A stretch of 64,000 nucleotides of DNA. Origin: Salminus brasiliensis. Lineage: Eukaryota > Chordata > Actinopteri > Characiformes > Bryconidae. Shown piece by piece: positions 1-10,862 of this stretch. The stretch covers positions 46,147,771 through 46,211,770 of the forward strand of contig NC_132881.1 of the NCBI RefSeq assembly GCF_030463535.1, given 5' to 3'. The translations under genes were made by a program, and so were the position numbers. Within the stretch, counting starts at the first letter, position 1. Each line of letters opens with the position of its first letter. The notes beneath the pieces are model-generated. The model did not search any database. It saw nothing but the letters and a program-made list of their open reading frames with translations, and was not told where the DNA came from.

Positions 1-538
1 AAACAACAGTGCTTAGAGACAGATTCTCACACACTCTCTCACATACACTCTCTCACACACACACAAAAGCTTGTATCTGCATTTCTCTTAATAGGAATTT
101 TATTGCTGAGTATAAACATTGTTAACCTTTGAAACCCTGAACCATCAAATTGCCAGAAAGTTCGAACTCTTTAAAACTGGGGTGTTTATTTGACTTTCTG
201 ACCAATTATTTACGCCATGAATTTTATATTTTAGCATGTTTGATAGATCTGTAAGTTGTTGCTCGCAGCAGTTTTTGTAAACAAGCTAAAATATAAAGAA
301 CACAAAATTGTTGAACCCCTTAAGTCTTCTTTTTCTGTATGAAATCTGTATGTATTTTTGTGGTGCATACAGTACATGGATAATCCACCACATGTGTCTT
401 ATTGTACGTAATTATTATTAATGTAATGTATTATTTATTTTTGTTATTATCTATATAAGCTCCCCATAACACAAAATGAGTCATATTGCATGTTTAGGGT
501 GGTAGTAACTTCAGGCTCCTGCAGATGTTGCTGCACAA

Positions 539-554
539 GGGGGGGGGGGGGGGG
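539..554. repeat. Poly-G run (16 G)
   Basis: Homopolymer in the upstream galnt7 intron; nothing else is recognised in 1-650. Confidence 0.9.
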
Positions 555-653
555 AAATGACAGGATTAATAGATTGGGAAGAGGTGATACAGTGCAGTGA
601 GGGTCTTATTTAAGGGCCATAGTGTGAAGGAAGGAGCTAAATCTGCAGGTGTA

Positions 654-929
654 TGGAAGCTTACCGTCATACTGGTCTACCAGCAGTGGCAGAAATCACA
701 GTCTGCAGGAGATTCTCCTCAGAATTGAAAAGTTTCATGGCTTGTTGCTTCTAGAAGTCAGCTCAGGTCCTTCACAATCAACTGCTGAAAGAACACTCCA
801 CAGGGACCTGCAGACCATCATCATATGGAGCAGAATTGCACATATCTCTTCTGCTCAAGAATGAGGAGAATTTCCCGCAGACTGGGATTTCTGCCACTGC
901 TGGTAGACCCATATGACCGTAAGCTTCCA
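654..929. mobile_element. Foldback element with about 70-bp terminal inverted repeats
   Basis: Left arm 654-724 (TGGAAGCTTACCGTCATACT...) is nearly the reverse complement of right arm 859-929 (...GACCGTAAGCTTCCA), with a central spacer of about 135 bp. It has no coding capacity. It looks like a MITE or foldback transposon in the galnt7 intron. Confidence 0.75.
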
Positions 930-1009
930 GTGACTATGGTCTTTAGCCATGCCCAAATGTAATCACTCCTTTTAGCCAGTCATTAACTGTATCTGCTTTG
1001 TGACCCATT

Positions 1010-1050
1010 TTCCACACAGGGTTGTCCACAAACTTTTGGACATATAGTGA
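1010..1050. mobile_element. Terminal fragment of the CACTATATG-type short DNA transposon
   Basis: GTCCACAAACTTTTGGACAT followed by ATAGTGA resembles the terminal inverted repeat of the elements at 1291-1760 and 34911-35448. It ends about 50 bp before a galnt7 exon. Confidence 0.55.
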
Positions 1051-1096
1051 AGGTCAGGTATATCTGACTAACCCCTGATCTGTGTTCTGTGTTCAG

Positions 1097-4000
1097 ATGT
1101 AAATACTGGCACTATGACGAGAACTTGCTGACCTCCAGCGTGATCATTGTGTTCCATAACGAGGGCTGGTCCACCCTGATGAGGACCGTGCACAGCGTCA
1201 TCAAGAGGACGCCCCGCAGATACCTGGCCGAGATCGTCATGATCGATGACTTCAGCAATAAAGGTAAGGAAAAGCTTTTTCCTAATTTCATATATTCTAT
1301 ATGTCCAAATGTTTGTGGACACCCATTCTAATGAATGCATTAGAACACAGCTTGTCGAGTCCCTGTAGAGAAGTATCACCAGTAGAAAAGGACTCTCTGG
1401 AGCCGATACGCATGAACCTATTGGCGCCATGCTGCCTAATGCCAGGCGTGGGCTAGAGGGGTATAAAGCCCCCCAGCATTGAGCTGTGGAGCAGTGGAAG
1501 GACTGTGTTCTCTGGAATAATGGTGGTGCTCCATCCAGTGCTTTTGGGGTGAGTTGGGGAGTTGGCAGTGAGGTAATGCTAATGTCACTGAATGCAATCA
1601 AATCCTCACAGCAATGCTCCAAAATCTAGTAGTAGTAATCTTTTCTGTGGACAGTGGAGACAATTACTCGAACAAAAGCAGGATAAACCCTTTACATTCC
1701 CTTGATTTTAGAAGAAACAATGAACGAGCAGGTGTCCCAATACTTTTGTCCATATAGTGAATATGGCATATGGCATTTATATGAAAGGTGTCAGAAAGGC
1801 CCAGCATGTGTTTGAGTTATTCATTATTTTTCATAATCATTCAATTAACAATATGCTCTATGGACAAAAGTATTGGGACACCTGCTCATTCATTGTTTCT
1901 TCTGAAATCAAGGATATTAAAAATAGTTGAGCCTGCTTTTGTTGGAGTAACTGTCTCTACTGTTCAGGGAAGAAAGCTTTCTATTACAGGAGCATTGCTG
2001 TGAGGATTCGATTGCCTTCAGTGACAAAAGCATTCAAAAAAGCAGGATGTTGGTTGATCACGACTCCACCTCATCCCAAAAGTATTGGATGGAGCATCAT
2101 CATCATCATCATCATCATCATCGTCGCCATTGATCCAAACAAAAATCTGTGAGGCCTTCTTAGTGGAGTGTGTAAATTCTGGTTGTTCTCGCACTCCCAT
2201 TAGGTCTCTCTCTCCCTCTCTCTCTCTCTTTTTAGTTCATCTGAAGGAAAGACTGGAGGAATACATAAAGCAGTGGAACGGGCTGGTCAAACTTTTCCGC
2301 AATGACAAAAGAGAAGGACTGATCCAGGCCAGGAGTATAGGGGCCCGCAAAGCCACCCTTGGACAGGTATGTACGAAGTATGTTTACAGGAAGGATTCTA
2401 GGTCTAGGGGCAAAGGACTGTGCTTCTTAAAGAGTACATCCACCCTAAATACCAGGGGGTCTCTCGGCCTGTAGGCACATTTGAATGATGCAGGTTAGGG
2501 GTCAGTCGATGATGAACGAGTGGAGGCAGGGAAGAATGCAGTCGACCAGAGGCTTTTCCTGAGGCTTTTCTGCAGAAATGAACTAAATCAACCTCTAGGG
2601 GGCACACTAGCCAGGTTTGGAACAGCAAAAGTGAAATTTATTAGCTTATAATAGTTATTGTGGGACAAATTGCTTGTTTTACCCAAATGCTACTGAGGAG
2701 TGAACGTAAAAGTTTAAAGATTAAAAAATATATATGTATAGAGCTTGATCCGTCTTAATAAACAGTACAGTATATGAACCAGAGTTGACCCAAGAGACTA
2801 ATTTCTCAGTCTCTGAACAGACATAAGACATTATGCCCTTTTTTAAAATTTGCTCTCTTTTTAGGTGTTGATCTACCTGGATGCTCACTGTGAAGTAAGC
2901 GTGAACTGGTATGCTCCACTGGTGGCCCCCATATCCAAGGACCGGTACGTCCCTCGGCTACTGATGCTATCAGAAATACAAGCCACATGGAATTTGTTTT
3001 GCATTTTAAGACGTTCTGTTGATACCCAGACAGTTACTGTTAGAATGCCCCCGCTGAGCACTTTATTAGGAACACTGGCACTGTGTACTGACACTGGGTA
3101 GGGCCTCCTTTTGCTCTCAAACCAGCTTCCATTTTTCAAGGCGTGGATTCCACAAGATGTTGGATACATTGCTTTGAGATTCTGCTCCATGCTGGCACAA
3201 TTGTGTCATACAGGTCCAGCCCAGGAGCACTTTCATGCTTTGAATCTCCCATCTACAGTTCTACTGGATTTCAATCTGGAGATTGGGAAGAACCAGCACT
3301 GAAGAACTCTGCACCCATTATCATGTTCAGGAATTTGGGACGACTTTTACTTTGCGACATGCTGCATCATCATGCAGGACGTAGCCATTAGAAGATGGTT
3401 AACTCTGGTCATGAAGGGATGCACATGGTCGGCACCAATACTCAAATAATCTGTGGTATTCAAGCGATGATTGATTGGCATTAATGGCCTAAAGTGTGCC
3501 AAGACATGGGTGTCCCTCCGCAGATATCCAGATTCATCAGACCAGGCTGCGTTTCTCCAGTCTTCAACTGTCCTGTGTTGGTGAGCCTGTGCTGAGCCAC
3601 TGCAGCCTCAGCTTTCTGGTCTTGGCTGACAGTAGTAGAACCACACATGTCTTCTGCTGCTGTAGCTGTAGCCTTCCTGCCTGCTCCAACCAGTCTGGCC
3701 ATTCTCTGTCGACATCTCTGTCGACGTGTTTTCCTTATTACACCATTCTGAGGAACTCTATAGACTGTCAGTTCTAGAAATCAGCAGAAGATCAGCAGTT
3801 CTAGAAATACTTGACGCAACCCGCCTGACACCAACAAACGCTGACTAGATAATTGCCTGAATCCATAGGTGCGCAGGTCTTCCTAATGAAGTGCTCGCTC
3901 AGTTGTGCTGTTATGCTTCTGTTTGTTTTTGACATTAACGTTGAATTGTGAAGTGAAAATCGATACGAGGTATATTTGAAGGTTTTCTGCATTTTAAGTA

Positions 4001-4495
4001 CATTCTGATAAAGCCCAGATCATTACCGTTTGCATTTGACAACCCAATGTTAATTTCTTGTTTGACATTAACTTTGATTTGTGTATTCTAAATCAACGCA
4101 GGGTAAATTCGAGAGAACGCAGTACAAAGGTTTGACTCAGAACTGTAGCATGACGATTTGTGTAAACTCTGAAATGTAAAGACAGCCATGCCTCAGGCCC
4201 TGGTGACTGTTTCCTGTTGTTCCACAGTGTAACATTGCTCTTGTGTTGTGTGGTTAACGTTTGCAGAACGGTTTGCACAGTGCCTTTGATAGATTACATA
4301 GACGGCAATGATTATACGATAGAGCCCCAGCAGGGCGGGGACGAGGACGGGCTGGCACGGGGAGCCTGGGACTGGAGCCTGCTGTGGAAGAGGGTGCCTC
4401 TGAGCAGCAAGGAGAAGGCTAAGAGAAAGCATAAGACTGAGCCCTATCGGTAAACACAGCCTGCAGGTCACCCAGAGCATGGTCATTAAACCCCC

Positions 4496-4541
<46 letters not shown>

Positions 4542-5342
4542 TTCTCTTTCTCTGTTCGTGTGTCTCCCCATCCATCCCGTGGACGTGAATGTGTATGAAT
4601 GCACCCGTGTATTGCCATTGTGTGTGTTTGTGTGTATCTGTGGTTTGCATGTCCCCTCCTCCCCCCAACTATCCCAATCCATCCTTCATCGCTGCCTTTA
4701 GAACGGTGTGCACAGTGCCTCTCATTGACTCCATCAGTGGCCAGACTTACACCATAGAGCCCCAGGGCGGGGGGGACGAGGATGGCTTTGCCAGAGGAGC
4801 ATGGGACTGGAGCATGCTCTGGAAGCGCGTGCCGCTCAATAGCAGGGAGAAGGAGATGAGATTAACTAGAACTGAGCCCTATCGGTAATTCCAAAACTGA
4901 TTTCAAACTGATTGGGGCCTGAAACCCATTTAAGAGAATGTTTGGTGATGGGTTTGTGTGCATTGTGCTTTACATTAAATCCTTTAAGACTGGCTGAATA
5001 TACTCACCATAACACGGCTAGATAACCTCCAGCACAATGAATGACATGTAATGCAAGATGCTGCTTTGGTTATAACATACTGTTACCACCACTATAACAT
5101 TACGTTTATACAGCCATGTGAAGAAAAGAAATACGACCCCAATGAAATCCTATGTCTAATATTTAAACATATGGACATGTGATCTTCATTTGACCAATAT
5201 TAAGAGATGGAGGTAGTATAACTAAACCCATACACCCTAAGAAATTATTTTTAATTTGTGAAATATAAGTAATATAAGTAATAAGTAATATAAAATTATC
5301 CTGTTGGGGAAATTACACATTAATAATAATTGTATTGTTTTA

Positions 5343-5387
<45 letters not shown>

Positions 5388-8300
5388 TAAATCCCCTTCT
5401 AGACTTCCCTCCTTTCTGAAGGCCTTTTGGATCTGGCCATGGTGATCTTCACCACTCACTTCAACTATCAAGAGCAGACCAGACTATGTTCTGATCATCT
5501 GCACCTAATTCTAATTCTACACATTTGAAATAGTAATAAATGTGGGGTGTTGTAAATTTTTCCTCACACGAAAATTGCATTTCTGTTATTTAAATTGTGT
5601 AGTTTTATTATTTATTATTTCTACAACTAATTTTTTAAAGCTCCGAATGGCTCCGTGGTCTACTGCTGCTTTGACATCAGCATCCGGAGTCCGAAAGAAC
5701 ACAATTGGCCCTGCTCTGTCCGAGTGGGTAGATGCTGGCCAGCACAGGCATCTGTTGGCTAGTGCTGCTGAGCTGGCCGGCTGCCTGCCCATGCTGAGAT
5801 GGTGGCTAGCTTTGCATGTATCGGAGGAGCCCGATACATTCTTACCCTCCCAAGTGTCCATATATTTAAATATGTTTAAAAAATGGTTTTTATGGGGCGT
5901 GCTCATTTTTTCACTTGAATGTATGTATGTTGTAAGAATCTGCTAACAACATGAGTATTATATACAGATTTGCTTGTCCATTTAATCATCTCAATAATGC
6001 AATCATGTCCATTCCACTTAACCCCTTAATCACTTCACTGTCTTGCATGAGTGTCTTCATACACTAAATTCTGTGCTTCAGAAATACACTGATTAAACCT
6101 GAAGACGGCGTCTTTAGCTGAAGACTATACACAATCTACCATTAAGCCTCCATAATGAATGTGTCTAATCTGTCGCTTTGACTTCCCATCATGTTTGTTG
6201 CTCCGGCATCATAACATGTTATTGGAAGGTCCCGCTTCTGCAGCATTATGCAGGCTCTATGGTAGGATAGTGTGAAAAGATGGCAAACGTATGTGGTCAT
6301 TTTTTTGATTACTGTGTTGTTTTCTGGACATATGTCCGGCCTAGTCCAGGCTAAATGCATTTGCCTGGATTTTGACTGGAGAATTTCCATCAGCAATGAA
6401 TTTGTCCTTGACTAGGCTTGAACACCTTTCAAAAATAAAAGGACCTCATGAAGTCTGGAACTGGCACAGTACTGTGGACACTGTCCCTAGGGGAGCTTGG
6501 TCTTTTCCCTCCCGAAATCGAGCCAGTTTTCTTGACCCAATTTAAGTCTAGACCAAGCAGGATTTCACTGCATTTACAGTTAAGAGTTTTAATCTAGGTG
6601 AAGATCTGTTGAAGATCTGGTTTACAGGAATATTCCAGTGTTTTTCAACCTAATCTTCTAATCTGTCAGATCTATAGCATATGTTGGACAGTTTAGACTG
6701 AGATGCCCAAATTTTTCGTCATGATTTGACCATACACATTACAGATTCAGTACTATGCAGACGTGTTAGTCCACTGTGGAAATTACAGTAGAAAGTAAGT
6801 GTTTATCTGTTCAGTAAAACACTGATATTAGAATAAACACTAATAATATCACTCCTACAGAAAGTGGTGATGGTTCTCCATCACGGTGTTCATTATTAGA
6901 ACATCTCCAAAGTTCTCCTCATGGAGTCTAGTATTATTTAGAGTTCTCCTCAGATCAACACCTGGTTTGGTGGTAAATCAGGGCTTAATGATGGTAAATC
7001 AGGTGAGCTGCTGCTGCTGCTGATGATGATGATGATGGAGTTGAACACATCCTCCACGCTGTGCTGGCTGGACTGGACAGGGGGGCGTCCAGGACAAACC
7101 TGGAGGAACAGAGCTCTGTTCTTCAGACTAGTATAATACTTCAGAATTATAATATGTAACTAATATTCATAAAATACCAGTACATCTGTTTAAAAAACAA
7201 ATATTTATAGAAGTTACCAGTTGATGATAGATTTTACATAAGAGAGTTTCCAATCAGTGGGATTTCTATTCTTTTTTTATGTTTAAGGAAATTACTGCTT
7301 ATAATTAAACCATGAACCATCTAAAAACCTACAGATATGGCATCTAGAGCTTAGGTTGAAAAGTACCCCCTAAACAACATCCAGGAAACTGGTCTAAGTG
7401 CCCTGTGTTGCAGATGTTCCCCATCTGATCCTTAGAGATCCTGAGCCTGTGTGCTCTCCAAATACCTGGAATTTGTGCGAATCAAATCTCCGGTGTTCTG
7501 GGAGCTAGAACAGGAACAGGACAATCAGAAAGCCCATTGCCTAGCCAGGGTCCCCCAAGGACAGGGTTGAGTAACTTGTGTTGTAAGGGAGGTCAGGGAG
7601 GGGTGCGCTGGGATGTTTACGGAGTGCGAGAGGTGTGACTCTTTTTGTGTATCTTTGTGTGTAAGGTCTCCGGCCATGGCCGGTGGGCTGTTTGCTATTG
7701 AGAGAGATTTCTTCTTCGAGCTGGGCCTCTATGACCCTGGCCTGCAGATCTGGGGAGGAGAAAATTTTGAGATATCCTATAAGGTATGTTTTTCTTTTGT
7801 TTGTTTGTTTGTTTTTTGTGGGGTTTAATATATTGCTACTATGATCCGAGGATATGATCCACTATGATCCGAGGATTGCTGGTCATTCTGCTTGCCATCA
7901 TCAGAGTCTAATAGTCATTAACAGTTATAAAACCCTGTTTTCTAATTGCAAAACACTCTGTAATGGTAATGATAAACATGTATGTGAACACATTGCAATA
8001 ATGAGAGTATGGGCAAAAACACTTAATAGAAAAATGAATAATTGAACTTTCCACTGTCTTATGTAAGTAAATAAATATACCTACAGCGAGAGAGCTTATT
8101 CAGCAGTCAGTGTGTATTTCATTATACAAGGATTCCAGGAGACTTCATTGTCATTCGCATCGCATGTGGTGCACTGGGTGGAACGAAATTGAGATCTCAA
8201 GGTCCTAGTTACACCCAAAGAGCAATAAATTGAATAAATAAAATAAAAATCTAGAATATAAAAGAGGTATGCATAAATAGGAATCAGTTTCATTTTGTTT

Positions 8301-8492
8301 AGTAGCTTCTAAACAATATTGGCACAGAAATTAGTTGTTCTACTTATCTAACTTATCTAAGTTGTAGAGTCCTGTAGTAGTACCCAAATTATTTAAAAAT
8401 AATATTTATATGATATATTAGATAAATAGAAGAATAGATTTATTTATGTTTATCTTTATATATTTATTATTATTATTGTTGTTGTTGTTATA

Positions 8493-8526
<34 letters not shown>

Positions 8527-10823
8527 TTAAACTGAATCTATTTGAGTAGACATGCATATTGTCACTGTCTGACAAATACCTTGTGACCCTATTTATTATT
8601 TATAATAATTTGTATGTGGACGTTATTTTTGTGTCCAAATAGAAATACTCTAAAATGACTTGGAATAAAATCTTTTTAATTGACTTCCATTGAAGGTGGA
8701 AAAAAACTGTTTTGGAGATACAAGGTTTTATACATTTGTCTCTAGTCAGTAGGTTTTCCTCCTCCTGTAAAGTGGCTGTTTTTGGGTGATGGTGACAGTA
8801 TGGTAAATATTATCTCTGTATGAGAATGACATAAACGTGTCTGTTCCTGTGTGTAGATATGGCAGTGTGGAGGACAGCTGCTGTTCGTTCCCTGCTCTCG
8901 TGTGGGACACATCTACCGTCTGTCTGGATGGCAAGGAAATCCGCCCCCTGCACACGTGGGCTCCTCCCCCACCCTTAAGGTTGGCCCCCGTTGTCGCATA
9001 AGTACACTTAGACCTCTCTTTTTTGCTGAGCATGTCTGCCCTACAAAGGCTAAGAGCAGGAACTACCCCAGTAGTGAATGTGAGGGGAAAACAGCTGCAG
9101 AGCAGTTGCTGTACATCCATACACCAACTGCAGCTTTACATGATGCTGATTCTGGCACGTGTGCAGTATCGCTACTTCATACCTGCAGTAGGTTTGGTTG
9201 ACCAACACAGTTTCTCAGATTCGCTGCTGCTGTAGTTCCTGTATTGACCGTTGCATGTCGGATCTGCGCTGTGTTCACATCAGTGTTCGTTTACCAGCAA
9301 AACACATTCGTTTTGATTCTGTCCTTGTGTGCAGAACTACGTGCGTGTGGTGGAGGTCTGGTGGGACGAGTATAAGGACTATTTCTACGCCAGCCGCCCC
9401 GAAACTCTCACTCTGGCTTATGGAGACATCAGCCCTCTGAAGAAGTTTAGAGAAGAGCATCGCTGCAAGAGCTTCAAGTGGTTCATGGAGGAGATTGCTT
9501 ACGATATCCCCAACCACTACCCACTGCCTCCTAAGAACGTGGACTGGGGAGAGGTGCACAGCTTTTACACTTCACCCTCAAACCTTATCAGTTCATCAAT
9601 AAACATATTGTGTTTCTGCAAGAGAGGAAACAGCATCTGGGCTTTGCATGGCTTTGGGCTAGATGGCATGAGTCCAAGAGTTCCTATTTTGTAGTGTTGT
9701 TTGTTCTTTTGAAAAGCCCTCCCTGATCTAAAGGTAAAGGTAAAGGTGATGGTAAAGGTATTGGTCACTGTACAGTGTGGACTGTACAGCGAAATGTGTC
9801 CTCCACATTTAACCCATCTGGTAGTGAACACACACTCACACACACACATGTGTTAGGGGCAGTGAGTACACACACACACCCAGAGCGGTGGGCAGCCAAC
9901 TCCAGCGCCCGGGGAGCACAGAGGGTAAAGGGCCTTGCTCAAGGGCCCAACAGTGGCAGCTTGCCGAGCCCGGGAATCGAACCCACAACCCTGTTATCGA
10001 CAGCCCGGCGCTCTAACCACTGAGCCACCACCATAAAGGCCAAGAGTCACTCAAGTTTAGATTTACTTATGTAATAACATCTTTGTAACACATTGTAAGC
10101 ATAATAATCAAGTTTTTAGACATTTCATATTTTAATAACTGTATGAACAAGTGCTCATGAATGCTAAACAAAACTGATTACTTACAGGTTTGTTTTCTAC
10201 CTGCTACAAAATTTGATCTCCAACTTAAAAATATTGCTACTTTATTGCAACTTCAGTCTCAGTCGTTTTTTAATCAGTGGTTTTTAAGTGAGTCGGCCTG
10301 GACAGAAGGCCAGGGCTCCCTGTAGTTTTTTAGTCCGTCCTTGGGGCAGAGCATACTTGAAACTGTGCAGGGCAGTGGGTCCTCAACACTCTCTGTTCTG
10401 TGTTCTAGACTCATTGAAGATTTCCTCTTTTTTTTTTTGTTGTCTGGAACTGATTACAGTTTTTATATTGTCAAAAACTTTTATTCTATAACTTTTGAGC
10501 GGAGGTGTATGTGTGCTAAATTTCAATGAATCCATTCATTTATTCAATTCAATTCCGGCTGTAAATATAGATTGCTTGTAGATCACTAATTTGGTGTCTG
10601 TCTCTGTTCTCCTCAGATCCGTGGGTATGAGACCAGTTACTGTATAGACAGCATGGGCCACACTAATGGTGGCAATGTGGAGATTGGGCCGTGCCACAGG
10701 ATGGGAGGGAATCAGGTAAGAAATGTTTGATTTTTACACACTTCAAGGTAAAGGTGCACGTATTTGTCACTGTACACTGTACAGCGAAATGTGTCCTCCG
10801 CATTTAACCCATCTGTGGTAGTG

Positions 10824-10862
<39 letters not shown>

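Noticed and set aside
1068-1622. 184-codon minus-strand ORF
   Set aside because: Antisense of a galnt7 exon fused by chance to a MITE.
3143-3777. Several ORFs on both strands
   Set aside because: Inside a non-autonomous DNA transposon without an intact transposase.
4193-4682. Minus-strand ORFs rich in Arg and Glu
   Set aside because: Antisense of the CT microsatellite between the two galnt7 exons.
9729-10033. tRNA-like A and B boxes
   Set aside because: Not a functional tRNA gene: no cloverleaf or acceptor stem, and duplicated at 10747; it is a tRNA-derived SINE.
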